A stretch of DNA of 64,000 bases, taken from Butyrivibrio sp. WCD3002 (GTDB lineage Bacteria > Bacillota > Clostridia > Lachnospirales > Lachnospiraceae). The DNA is taken from contig NZ_AUJO01000001.1 of NCBI RefSeq assembly GCF_000424265.1, forward strand, positions 620,001 through 684,000, written 5' to 3'. The notes beneath the pieces are model-generated. The model was not told the DNA's origin. It did no database searches and worked only from the letters and a program-made list of their open reading frames with translations. Shown piece by piece: positions 17,411-25,970 of this stretch (position 1 is its first letter; each line of letters opens with the position of its first letter). The position numbers and the translations under genes are program-made.

Positions 17411-19540
17411 TTATTTAACCCTTACACTTTTTACTTTACTCCAATTTGAGTATACTTTAGCTGCTCCTGACTTATTATATGTGCGGATTCTTACGTAGTA
17501 TTTCTTCTTGGATTTAAGCTTTTTTATTTTCGTTGAAATGGTCTTTGTTTTCTTGATAGTTACAGTCTTGACATCATTCTTGAAATTCTTGTCTGTGCTG
17601 TATTGGATTTCGTAACCTTTAATTTCCTTAGCTGTAATCTTCTTCCAAGTAATAGCAATCGACTTTTTACCGGTCTTGAGCTTCTTAAGTGTGGTCGTTT
17701 TTAGTGTAGAATCAATTTGTTCTGATGTCTCTCCCTGAGTCGCATATACACTTGTATTGTCTGCCTGTGTTGATGCAGATGAATCTTGTTCCTTTGAAGG
17801 AGTTCCCGACTCAAAGGTGTTTTCTTCATCTGGTTCACTACCACCAATTATATAAAATGTGGTAGTTTGTGATGCAATTCTCTTATTTGTTGTAGATTTA
17901 AGTGTAAGCTCATGTTTTCCCTGTTTAAGAGATTCAGTATTATAAGTAAAACTATAACCACCGGTATATTCTATGTCGGGTCTGAAGAATAAATCCTCTT
18001 TTGTAATAGTCTTAATAAGGTTTCCGTCAATATAGAAATCACCCTGTGCGTTGTCGTTTAACCAACCACTGATTGTTAAAATATCACCTTTATTTACGTT
18101 TGCATCTTTAGAAGGGTTATCAATTGCAAGAATATAATCCTGTGAAAATACTACCTGGCAGCTTGCAATTTCTTTTTCGCCGGATGAGGTATTGACGATA
18201 GCGCGTAAATTATGTGAGCCCTGTGAAAACTTAGTAGTATCAATCCAGACTGTACATACATTATCAGATCCTTTATTTACAGTCTGAATAAGTGAGTCGT
18301 CTACATATATGGATACAGGCTGGTCATAGTCGTATACCTTTAATTGCACTTTACTGGTTCCGCCAAGGACAGAATCCTTAGTGATATTCAAAAAAGCGCT
18401 GTTGGATATACGAATAGTGCGTTCAGATGTATCTCCGCCACTTGTATTCGCATAATAAATCTTAAGTCTGTGCGAACCATTGGAATAATTATTTGTATTC
18501 AGGTAAAAATTGAAATAACCTGAAGCATCTGCCGATACATGACCTGTTACAGCCTGATCATCCAAATAGAAAATGGCATAATGATTTGGATCATTGTCAT
18601 ATCTTTTTGCCCAGAGCTGCGCCATTCCGGAAAATGTGTCATTATCATTAATGCCCCAAAGCTCAACATTGGTATCATTTTTGAATCTTATTGTTCTTTG
18701 ATCGCTATCTCCACCATAAGTGTATGCATATACTATACGAAAAGTGTGGTCGCCATTGGGATATTTTGAAGTGTCAACTTCAACACTGAAAAAGCCACTT
18801 GCATCGGCACTCATATTACCTGTTATCGGCTGACCATCAAGATAAAATACAGCATAATGGTTTGAATCATCATTGAAACGCTTTGCCCAGAGCTTTGCTG
18901 TTCCGGTAAACTCATCGTTTTCACTAATTCCCCATAATTTAATTAAATTACCGCCTATGCTTATCTTTGGTGAAGTTACATACCAGTATGCATCAGCATT
19001 TGCTATTGTTATCATAGCACTGGATATCGGTATTCTGCCTGAGGGCCTTGAAGAAGCTGGATCAGCACAGTAGAATGTGCCATTCGTATAATCCGTTAAA
19101 AGAATGGCATGTGGTTTATTCTGATCATAGATAACGATACCTTCAGGATGTGCCGAAAGAAGTGATATTAACTGATTAGTATTTGCAGCACCACCACTTA
19201 ATTTAGCATGACTAACTGAAATTCCTGCATATTTAAAGCTAAAATAAAGACCACTACCTTCTTTCCATGCAGTGCCTCGCATTGAACTTTCAGTTATGGA
19301 AGCCCAGTTTGAATTGCCTGATCCCAAAGCTGCTCGTCTTACCATCATTACAGCTGAAGCTAATGTACAAGTATCGTTTTTCTGTTGCTTAACAAATATG
19401 GATGATTGGTTTAGTTCATCAAAGCTTGCAGCTTGTACATTTTTTGTTGGAAATAGCAGTATGAATATACTTGAAATTAATAGAAGGAATAGTTTTGTTG
19501 CTTTTCTTGCTTTTCTTGTTTTACTTTTTTCATTACCCAT
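17411..19540 (-). CDS. secreted C39-peptidase-like protein with Ig-like repeats and a basic FN3 tail
   Basis: The 709-residue protein has a basic N-terminus and signal peptide to about residue 37. A papain/C39-like domain (about 40-190) carries a possible catalytic set: Cys58 (NDTCTLASAV), His144 (NKPHAILL) and Asp160 (YCADPAS). Two closely similar tandem repeats of about 92 residues follow (LWGIxxNDxFxGxAxLWAKR). Two diverged Ig-like repeats, a Ser/Thr-rich linker and a lysine-rich fibronectin type III domain complete the protein. It could be a protease, a bacteriocin-processing-type domain or an inactive binder. It sits between speA and speE but has its own RBS (GGGGAG), a TATAAT at 19591-19596 without a good -35, and a terminator, so it may be a separate unit. 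Confidence 0.85.
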   Translation of the reverse strand: MGNEKSKTRKARKATKLFLLLISSIFILLFPTKNVQAASFDELNQSSIFVKQQKNDTCTLASAVMMVRRAALGSGNSNWASITESSMRGTAWKEGSGLYFSFKYAGISVSHAKLSGGAANTNQLISLLSAHPEGIVIYDQNKPHAILLTDYTNGTFYCADPASSRPSGRIPISSAMITIANADAYWYVTSPKISIGGNLIKLWGISENDEFTGTAKLWAKRFNDDSNHYAVFYLDGQPITGNMSADASGFFSVEVDTSKYPNGDHTFRIVYAYTYGGDSDQRTIRFKNDTNVELWGINDNDTFSGMAQLWAKRYDNDPNHYAIFYLDDQAVTGHVSADASGYFNFYLNTNNYSNGSHRLKIYYANTSGGDTSERTIRISNSAFLNITKDSVLGGTSKVQLKVYDYDQPVSIYVDDSLIQTVNKGSDNVCTVWIDTTKFSQGSHNLRAIVNTSSGEKEIASCQVVFSQDYILAIDNPSKDANVNKGDILTISGWLNDNAQGDFYIDGNLIKTITKEDLFFRPDIEYTGGYSFTYNTESLKQGKHELTLKSTTNKRIASQTTTFYIIGGSEPDEENTFESGTPSKEQDSSASTQADNTSVYATQGETSEQIDSTLKTTTLKKLKTGKKSIAITWKKITAKEIKGYEIQYSTDKNFKNDVKTVTIKKTKTISTKIKKLKSKKKYYVRIRTYNKSGAAKVYSNWSKVKSVRVK

Positions 19541-19669
19541 TACTTTTCTCCCCTTTTTATGTAGTAATTATTAGAAAATATCCCCATATCATTATAATCT
19601 TTGATAACACAGCATAAAAGATTTTTAGTAAAAAACTTATATGACCTGATATTCACGACATACTCATAA

Positions 19670-19740
19670 AGGGCGTCATTATGATATTCATCATCATTAC
19701 CGTATAACCGGTTTTGAAGAAAATATCATAATAACGCCCT
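19670..19740 (-). terminator. long hairpin downstream of speA
   Basis: AGGGCGT-C-ATTATGATATT pairs with AATATCATAAT-A-ACGCCCT, a 19-position stem with one mismatch and a 33-base loop. It lies 44 bases after the speA stop and is followed by short T-runs on both strands. It is a probable terminator with an unusually large loop, which itself holds AACCGGTT. Confidence 0.6.
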
Positions 19741-19783
19741 TTTTAAGGTTGACTCAAACAAAATATTACAACTATATCGAAAA

Positions 19784-21232
19784 TCATTTAATTACCTGAA
19801 GCTCTGATATATCCTCACTCTCAGGTCCCTGCATTGAACAGCCCTTTTCTTTTGCAGTTATTATATAATCAAGAATTTCTTCTGTAACAACCTCGCCCGG
19901 AGAAATGATCGGTATTCCCGGAGGATAACACATTACAGACTCAGCAGAAATTCGTCCAACAGTCTGCTTGATCGGAAGCGATTCTTTCTCAGCGTAGAAA
20001 GCTTCCTGAGGAGTTGCTTTTACAATAGGTGTCACATACTCCGCAGAGAAAAAGCTCTGCTCAGGCTTTGAATAAAGTCTTCTTATATCAGCCAAAGCTC
20101 CGGCAAGTCTCTCAATATCCTGCAATCTGTCGCCAATCGAAATGTACGCCATAACGTTAGAAAGATCACCAAATTCCATCTGGATATCATATTCATCACG
20201 TAGAAGGTCATATACTTCAATTCCGGTTAAGCCAACGCCTCTTGTATTGACAACAAGCTTTGTCTCATCGAAATCATAAATACTTCCACCATTTATAAGC
20301 TCGTGACCATAGGCATAATAGCCTGGAATCTCATTAATCTCTTCTCTGGCATATTTTGCCATCCCTGTAACTTTCTCAAAGCTGTCATGACCGTGAAGAG
20401 CAAGATTTCTTCTTGAAATATCAAGACTGGCAATTAAGAGATAGCTTGCACTTGTTGTCTGGGTCAGATTTACGATTCTGCTTATATATCCAACGTTTGC
20501 ATTCTTACCGCAAAGAAGTATTGAGCTCTGTGTAAGGCTTCCACCGGATTTATGCATACTGATTGCAGCCATATCAGCGCCTGCTTTCATACCGCACAGA
20601 GGAAGGTTAGGACCAAAATAGAGATGTGTACCATGAGCTTCATCAACCAGAGCCTTCATTCCGTTTGCATGTGCAAGATCAACTATAGCCTGAAGATTGG
20701 AACAAATACCATAGTAAGAAGGATTGTTAATAAGGATTGCCTTGGCGTCAGGATTCTCCTTTACAGCCTTCTCAACATCCGCAAGCTCCATACCAAGAGG
20801 AATTCCCAGCTTCGTATCAACCTTAGGATCAATGTATACAGGTACCGCACCGCAAAGAATAAGAGCATTTATCGCACTCTTATGCACGTTCCTGGGCATA
20901 ATGATTTTCTCACCATGCTTTACGGAAGATAAAACCATGGCCTGAACAGCACTTGTGGTACCGTTAACCATCAAAAATGCGTGCTCAGCTCCAAATGCAT
21001 CTGCTGTAAGCTCTTCCGCTTCCTTTATAACGGAAACGGGATGACACAGATTGTCCAATGGCTTCATGGAGTTAACATCTATACCAACGCACTGCTCTCC
21101 AAGAAAGCGCACCAGCTCTGCGTTTCCTCTTCCTCTTTTATGTCCGGGTACATCAAAGGGTACCACTCTCTGTTTTCTAAATCTCTCAAGCGCTTCATAA
21201 ACAGGCGCTCTTCTCTGACGATCAAGATTCAA
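19784..21232 (-). CDS. speA: Orn/Lys/Arg decarboxylase, probable arginine decarboxylase
   Basis: A PLP-dependent fold I decarboxylase of the short clostridial type (about 480 residues). Motifs are PFDVPGHKRGRG near the N-terminus, MVNGTTSAVQAM, VDEAHGTHLYF and the PLP lysine in ISMHKSGGSLTQ. It would give agmatine from arginine, or cadaverine/putrescine; the window's speE and carboxyspermidine genes favour the polyamine role. The open frame reaches 21292. A TTG at 21232 has GGAGG nine bases upstream, and the longer version would translate through a terminator hairpin, so I prefer TTG. A promoter and a leader hairpin precede it. The agmatine-to-putrescine genes (aguA, aguB or speB) are not in the window. 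Confidence 0.88.
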   Translation of the reverse strand: MNLDRQRRAPVYEALERFRKQRVVPFDVPGHKRGRGNAELVRFLGEQCVGIDVNSMKPLDNLCHPVSVIKEAEELTADAFGAEHAFLMVNGTTSAVQAMVLSSVKHGEKIIMPRNVHKSAINALILCGAVPVYIDPKVDTKLGIPLGMELADVEKAVKENPDAKAILINNPSYYGICSNLQAIVDLAHANGMKALVDEAHGTHLYFGPNLPLCGMKAGADMAAISMHKSGGSLTQSSILLCGKNANVGYISRIVNLTQTTSASYLLIASLDISRRNLALHGHDSFEKVTGMAKYAREEINEIPGYYAYGHELINGGSIYDFDETKLVVNTRGVGLTGIEVYDLLRDEYDIQMEFGDLSNVMAYISIGDRLQDIERLAGALADIRRLYSKPEQSFFSAEYVTPIVKATPQEAFYAEKESLPIKQTVGRISAESVMCYPPGIPIISPGEVVTEEILDYIITAKEKGCSMQGPESEDISELQVIK

Positions 21233-21268
21233 CAGGCCAGTCCTCCATGTTATATATAAGATAGAAAA

Positions 21269-21300
21269 AGGGCTATGTGCCATTCTTGGCACAAAGCCCT
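21269..21300 (-). terminator. intrinsic terminator/attenuator in the speA leader
   Basis: AGGGCT-A-TGTGCC-ATTCTT-GGCACA-A-AGCCCT forms a strong hairpin followed on the minus strand by TTTTTC. It lies between the speA promoter (21325-21352) and the speA RBS. It could end transcription early under some condition. It might instead terminate the remnant at 21437, but the promoter in between argues for leader control. Confidence 0.65.
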
Positions 21301-21324
21301 CTAAAGTCTTTTATAGGCAAAAAT

Positions 21325-21352
21325 ATCTTATCATTAATGTACCTAATGTCAA
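21325..21352 (-). promoter_or_regulatory. probable promoter of speA
   Basis: On the minus strand a perfect TTGACA (21347-21352) is followed after 16 bases by TAAGAT (21325-21330). Transcription would start near 21317 and run into the leader hairpin before the TTG start of speA. Confidence 0.6.
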
Positions 21353-21436
21353 TAAATATACCCTATTTTTTCATAAGTATTAAGAAATTATCTACAGTGA
21401 TATAAGCTTTGCCTACTTTACAATTTCATTTTTTAT

Positions 21437-22033
21437 CTAATCTATCAAGCTAATATAATGTAAATTAAATACATATTTGGGCTGTTTCCTGTCTACAACT
21501 TTGAAAAAAATTCCTCCTGCTTTAGTAATGTTTACAGTCCTTTTAGCTTTTTCCCCTTTAGCAAATTTGTATTGCGGTTTAAGTTTTACCGTTATTTTCT
21601 TTTTACCTTCAATCATTTTAAATTTGCTACTATCCCAATAGCCGGGGGTATTAGTTTTATCAAAATAGCGGGTAATATTGATGTTTCCGACTTTGACTAA
21701 GGCAAAAGGATTTTGATATTTTTTAACATAGTAATGATCTTCAGAGACTTTATTCCAAACATCATCTATTTTCTCATAATGCACAAGGGTTGCTTTTCCG
21801 GGGCCAACAGCACGTACTTCGTACGACCCTTCACGGCTACTAAAAAAATTTAATGATGGTGAGTAAATCTTCACAACATTTTCATTTGTTGAATTATACT
21901 GATCTAATTGTAACCATCCCCTTTGTCCGGAAGCTATAAATTTCTGTTTATAATACTTTGATGATGGCTTAAATAGCCATTCTCCGATATACCTTGTCTT
22001 AACCTCGGCTTTTGACTCTATTGAAGAAATAAT
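21437..22033 (-). pseudogene. 5'-truncated remnant of an Ig-like surface protein
   Basis: An open frame of about 198 codons runs from the in-frame stop at 22034-22036 to a TAG at 21437. It has no ATG, and the first GTG (21874) comes deep inside protein-like sequence: codons before it read as KAEVKTRYIGEWLFKPSS. The middle resembles the end of a Big_2-like domain (GSYEVRAVGPGKATL) and the end is lysine-rich. No RBS precedes the GTG. I read it as the surviving C-terminal part of a secreted protein that lost its 5' end, now lying between the serine operon terminator and speA. A short real gene starting at GTG (145 residues) is the alternative. Confidence 0.55.
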
Positions 22034-22075
22034 TCATGCCGCTAATTTGTCATTGACAAAAAAGTGGCATGAATT
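22031..22075 (-). terminator. hairpin at the end of the serine operon
   Basis: AATTCATGCC (22031-22040) pairs with GGCATGAATT (22066-22075), with an inner TTTGTC-ATT-GACAAA stem. It lies 72 bases after the stop of the DUF1015 gene and is followed by TATTTCTTC on the minus strand. It is a plausible but not classic terminator, and it marks where the truncated frame begins. Confidence 0.5.
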
Positions 22076-22146
22076 ATAAATATCATTTAAAATTTATAAA
22101 ATCTTTCATAAAGCGATAAACGAACTTCGTTAAGCATTAGGTTAAA

Positions 22147-23382
22147 TCAAATGGAATGAATAAAAAGTCCGCTGAGGAGCTTCGGTTCAAACCAGGTGGA
22201 CTTAGGCGGCATAAGCCTTCCTGCATCTGCTACTGCGAACAGTTCATGAATATCTGTTGGATACATGGCAAAGGCAAGAACGCAGTCATTTTCACATCTT
22301 TTTTCAAGCTCTGCTAAACCGCGTATTCCACCTACAAAGTCAATTCTGGGATCGTTTTTGGGATCACTGATGTTAAGAAGAGGAGTGAGTACATTGTCCT
22401 GCAAAATACTTACATCAAGACCGTCTACTGCATCACTGCTCTTTATATCTTCATGGGCATTTAGTCTGTACCATTTGCCACCAAGAAGCATCCCCATCTC
22501 ACACTTCTTCGAAGGCTTAACAGCGGAGTTTTCCGGAACTACATCAAATTTTTCCTCGATCTTTGCAAGGAATTCTTCCTCCGCCATTCCGTTTAAATCC
22601 TTGATCACACGGTTATAATCCATGATCATAAGCTCACTGTCAGGGAAAAGAACCGATAAGAAGAAATCATATTCCTTGTTGCCGTTAGCTTCAGGATCAA
22701 CCTCTCTTCTCTTTTTTGCAACCTTAACAGCTGAAGCGCATCTGTGATGGCCGTCTGCGATATAGATAGCATCCATTGCATTAAAGGCATCAGCTATAGA
22801 GGTTATCTCATCATCTCTATCAATTATAAACACCCTACTTTTTATGCCGTCCTTGGTTACAAAGTCATATACAGGCTTATCCTCAGCTTTAACTCTGTTC
22901 ATGACTTTTCTTATAGCTTCATTTTCTCTGTAGCAAAGGAAAATAGGCCCGGTCTGGGCATCACAGGAATCAACGTGATGAATTCTGTCCGCTTCTTTTT
23001 TAGCAAGTGTATTCTCGTGCTTTTTAATTATATTGTTTTCATAGTCATCTACTGAGCTGCAGGCCACGATTCCAGTCTGAACCCTACCGTCCATAGTCTG
23101 CTCATACAGGTAGTAGCATGGCTTTTCCTCATGTACAAAGGTCCCATCTTCAATTTTCTCCCAAAGCATATCATGTGCTTTCTGATAAACCTCTTCGGAA
23201 TACATGTCGTAATCTTCTGGAAACTGAGTCTCCGGTCTGTCTATTGCAAGAAAAGACAGGGGCTCTCGTTCTACCTCGGCTCTGGCCTCTTCTCTGTTGT
23301 AAACATCATACGGAAGCGCTGCCACTTTTTCTGCTATATCTACTCTCGGTCTGTAAGCCGCAAATGCTCTAACATCAGCCAT
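22147..23382 (-). CDS. DUF1015 family protein, linked to serine synthesis
   Basis: The 411-residue cytoplasmic protein opens with ADVRAFAAYRPR and LPYDVYNREEA, typical of DUF1015. It carries the motif YIADGHHRCASAV in the middle. The gene follows serA and serC in the same direction with a GAGGTG RBS. The serC-serA-DUF1015 arrangement is common in Clostridia as far as I recall. The DGHHR motif resembles that of the ParB/sulfiredoxin-fold serine kinases (SbnI, SerK), so a role on serine or phosphoserine is an attractive guess, but no function is established here. A GC-rich hairpin lies just upstream of its RBS. Confidence 0.9.
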   Translation of the reverse strand: MADVRAFAAYRPRVDIAEKVAALPYDVYNREEARAEVEREPLSFLAIDRPETQFPEDYDMYSEEVYQKAHDMLWEKIEDGTFVHEEKPCYYLYEQTMDGRVQTGIVACSSVDDYENNIIKKHENTLAKKEADRIHHVDSCDAQTGPIFLCYRENEAIRKVMNRVKAEDKPVYDFVTKDGIKSRVFIIDRDDEITSIADAFNAMDAIYIADGHHRCASAVKVAKKRREVDPEANGNKEYDFFLSVLFPDSELMIMDYNRVIKDLNGMAEEEFLAKIEEKFDVVPENSAVKPSKKCEMGMLLGGKWYRLNAHEDIKSSDAVDGLDVSILQDNVLTPLLNISDPKNDPRIDFVGGIRGLAELEKRCENDCVLAFAMYPTDIHELFAVADAGRLMPPKSTWFEPKLLSGLFIHSI

Positions 23383-23416
23383 TTTTTCACCTCGTAAAAT
23401 TTATTTTCATAATTAT

Positions 23417-23440
23417 GGCGCAGGCTTTTACACCTGCGCC
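23417..23440 (-). other. hairpin between serA and the DUF1015 gene
   Basis: GGCGCAGG (23417-23424) and CCTGCGCC (23433-23440) form an 8-bp GC-rich stem with no T-run. It may adjust the relative expression of serA and the downstream gene rather than terminate. Confidence 0.45.
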
Positions 23441-23457
23441 TGTAAACGTCTTACTTA

Positions 23458-24627
23458 TTAAATATCTTTTCTTACTACACGTACTCTTATTACGCCGTCA
23501 ATTTTCTCACATTCCTTTACAAGATCATCAGAGATTGAAGACTCAACATCAATCATTGTGTATGCATAATCGCCCTTAGACTTATTAACCATGTTTGCAA
23601 TGTTGTAGCCTGCATTACCCATAACATTTGTGAACTGACCGATCATACCTGCAACATTCTTATGAATGATTGTGATTCTGGGAAGTGTACAAATTCCCAT
23701 CTCACATCTGGGCATATTTACCGCATTTACGATGTTACCGTTCTCAAGGTAATCCTTCATCTGGATTACAGCCTTGATTGCACAGTTGTCCTCTGACTCC
23801 TCTGTTGAAGCTCCAAGGTGAGGAATTACGATGCATCCGTCGTGACCTGCAGTTACTGTGTTCGGGAAGTCTGTAACATACTTTCTGATCTTTCCGGAGT
23901 TGATACCTGAAAGAATATCAGTCTCGTTGCAGAGGATATCTCTTGCAAGATTAAGGATAATAACGCCCTTCTTCATCTTGGCAATAGCCTCAGCATTAAC
24001 CATACCCTTTGTGTTATCAAGGGCAGGAACATGAATTGTGATGATATCGCACTTTGAATAAATATCATCTACATTAGTTACGTGCTTAACATCTGAGCTA
24101 AGGCTCCATGCTGCATCTACTGAAAGATAAGGATCATATCCATAAACTTCCATACCAAGATTTCTTGCTGCATTTGCTACTCTAACGCCGATTGCTCCAA
24201 GACCGATGATACCAAGCTTTTTACCCGCAATCTCAGTACCTGCAAACTTCTTCTTGGTCTTCTCAGTAAGCTTTGCAATCTCAGGATCGCCTGCATTTGC
24301 TCTAACCCATTCAACGCCTCCGATGATATCACGGGATGCGATAAGCATTGCTGCAATAACCATCTCCTTTACACCATTTGCGTTTGCACCTGGAGTATTG
24401 AAAACAACGATACCCTCATCTGCGCATCTGTCACAGGGAATGTTGTTAACACCTGCACCTGCTCTTGCGATAGCAAGAAGGTTCTCAGAAAACATCATTT
24501 CATTCATGTTGGCACTTCTTACAAGAACGCCATCTGCATCATCGATGTTATCAACAGCCTCATACTGCTCTGTGAAATTATTAAGACCAATCTTAGCGAT
24601 AGGATTTAAACATTTATATTTGAACAT
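23458..24627 (-). CDS. serA: D-3-phosphoglycerate dehydrogenase
   Basis: The first committed step of serine synthesis: 3-phosphoglycerate to 3-phosphohydroxypyruvate with NAD. The product is about 389 residues and has the short SerA layout. A substrate/NAD-binding catalytic core carries LGIIGLGAIGVRVANAARNLG, followed by NLARDI and the catalytic region IPHLGASTEESE. A C-terminal ACT domain starts near residue 320 and suggests feedback by serine. The open frame reaches 24642, but the ATG at 24627 has AGGAG five bases upstream, and the extra codons are this RBS, so I use 24627. It follows serC by about 70 bases. Confidence 0.95.
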   Translation of the reverse strand: MFKYKCLNPIAKIGLNNFTEQYEAVDNIDDADGVLVRSANMNEMMFSENLLAIARAGAGVNNIPCDRCADEGIVVFNTPGANANGVKEMVIAAMLIASRDIIGGVEWVRANAGDPEIAKLTEKTKKKFAGTEIAGKKLGIIGLGAIGVRVANAARNLGMEVYGYDPYLSVDAAWSLSSDVKHVTNVDDIYSKCDIITIHVPALDNTKGMVNAEAIAKMKKGVIILNLARDILCNETDILSGINSGKIRKYVTDFPNTVTAGHDGCIVIPHLGASTEESEDNCAIKAVIQMKDYLENGNIVNAVNMPRCEMGICTLPRITIIHKNVAGMIGQFTNVMGNAGYNIANMVNKSKGDYAYTMIDVESSISDDLVKECEKIDGVIRVRVVRKDI

Positions 24628-24698
24628 TTTTTCTCCTCTCATGATTAAACACTGTTTTATTCCGGTTATTACCGGATTGTTTTCGAATAAATCTAAGC

Positions 24699-25781
24699 TT
24701 ATGAATTTGCTTTTTCAAAACTCTCCATGAAGTCTACAAGCTTCTGTACGCCTTCCTTAGGCATAGCGTTGTAGATACTTGCTCTCATACCGCCTACAGA
24801 TCTGTGGCCCTTAAGGCTTACAAGTCCGTTTGCTGTAGCCTCAGCGATGAACTTAGCATTGAGATCTTCGCTGTCTGTGATGAAAGGAACGTTCATAAGA
24901 GATCTGTCCTCTGCTCTTACAGTGCCCTTGAACATCTTACTGTTATCAAGGAAATCATAGAGGATTGCAGCCTTCTCTTCATTTCTCTTTTTCATCTCTG
25001 TGAGACCACCCTGCTCCTTGAGCCATTTAAATACAAGGCCGCACATGTAAATAGCCCAGCAGTTAGGTGTGTTGTAGAGAGATCCGTTGTCAGCCTGAGT
25101 CTTCCACTTAAGCATTGTAGGAACGAAATCCGGAACATCATCTCTGATAAGGTCTTCTCTGATGATACTGATTACAAGACCTGCAGGTCCTACATTCTTC
25201 TGAACGCCGCCGTAGATTACACCGTAATCATTAACATTTACAGGTTCTGAAAGGAAACATGAGGAAACATCTGATACAAGGATATGACCCTTAGTATTGG
25301 GAAGCTTCTTAAACTTGGTTCCATAGATAGTGTTGTTCTCGCAGATATAAACATAGTCTGCATCTTCGGGAATAGCCAGATCTGAACAATCCGGGATATA
25401 AGAAAATGTCTTGTCAGCACTTGAAGCTACTTCGATAGCCTCACCATATTTCTTAGCCTCAGCCATAGCTTTCTTAGCCCACTGACCGGTTACAATGTAT
25501 GCTGCCTTCTTATTCTGCATAAGGTTCATGGGAACTGCAGCGAACTGCTGGCTGGCACCGCCCTGAAGGAAAAGTACCTTGTAATTATCAGGAATATTCA
25601 TAAGGTCACGGATATCCTGCTCTGCTGTCTGAATAACCTGATCAAAGGTCTTGGATCTGTGACTCATCTCGTTGATGGACATACCGCAACCATTATAATC
25701 AAGCATTTCAGCAGCTGCCTGCTTCAAAACTTCCTCCGGCAATACTGCGGGGCCTGCACTAAAATTGTAAACTCTGGACAT
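24699..25781 (-). CDS. serC: phosphoserine aminotransferase
   Basis: The PLP-dependent second step of serine synthesis, giving phosphoserine from phosphohydroxypyruvate and glutamate. It also serves pyridoxal synthesis in some bacteria. The 360-residue protein has the standard length. It starts with YNFSAGPAVLPEEVL and carries LFLQGGASQQFAAVP, VSDVSSCFLSEPV and the PLP-lysine region YGGVQKNVGPAGL. It is the first gene of the serC-serA-DUF1015 operon. A good promoter lies 59-87 bases upstream, and AGGAGG precedes the ATG. No serB phosphatase is in the window. Confidence 0.96.
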   Translation of the reverse strand: MSRVYNFSAGPAVLPEEVLKQAAAEMLDYNGCGMSINEMSHRSKTFDQVIQTAEQDIRDLMNIPDNYKVLFLQGGASQQFAAVPMNLMQNKKAAYIVTGQWAKKAMAEAKKYGEAIEVASSADKTFSYIPDCSDLAIPEDADYVYICENNTIYGTKFKKLPNTKGHILVSDVSSCFLSEPVNVNDYGVIYGGVQKNVGPAGLVISIIREDLIRDDVPDFVPTMLKWKTQADNGSLYNTPNCWAIYMCGLVFKWLKEQGGLTEMKKRNEEKAAILYDFLDNSKMFKGTVRAEDRSLMNVPFITDSEDLNAKFIAEATANGLVSLKGHRSVGGMRASIYNAMPKEGVQKLVDFMESFEKANS

Positions 25782-25839
25782 TGTTCTTCCCTCCTGAAAA
25801 AAATTTCAAAAAACAAAATTGTTTTAAATTATTTATTCC

Positions 25840-25868
25840 ACTCTATTCTCATTTTATTTTTTTGTCAA
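25840..25868 (-). promoter_or_regulatory. promoter of the serC-serA operon
   Basis: On the minus strand TTGACA (25863-25868) and TAGAGT (25840-25845) are separated by 17 bases. An AT-rich upstream element lies before the -35. This fits a housekeeping sigma factor. Confidence 0.65.
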
Positions 25869-25920
25869 CTATATATTCGGTAATTAATGTTATTTTATTA
25901 TATTTGTAATAAAATATATA

Positions 25921-25952
25921 AAAAAATAGTCCCCCGTCGGAAACTATTTTTT
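25921..25952. terminator. terminator after the L,D-transpeptidase gene
   Basis: AAAAAATAGT pairs with ACTATTTTTT around a loop that can extend the stem with G-U pairs. It acts as the end of the leuB to L,D-transpeptidase run and separates it from the serine operon. Confidence 0.8.
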
Positions 25953-25970
25953 CTAATAATTCGATATGAT

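Noticed and set aside
24628..24642. Five-residue N-terminal extension of SerA
   Set aside because: Those codons are the ribosome binding site (AGAGGAG) of the ATG at 24627.
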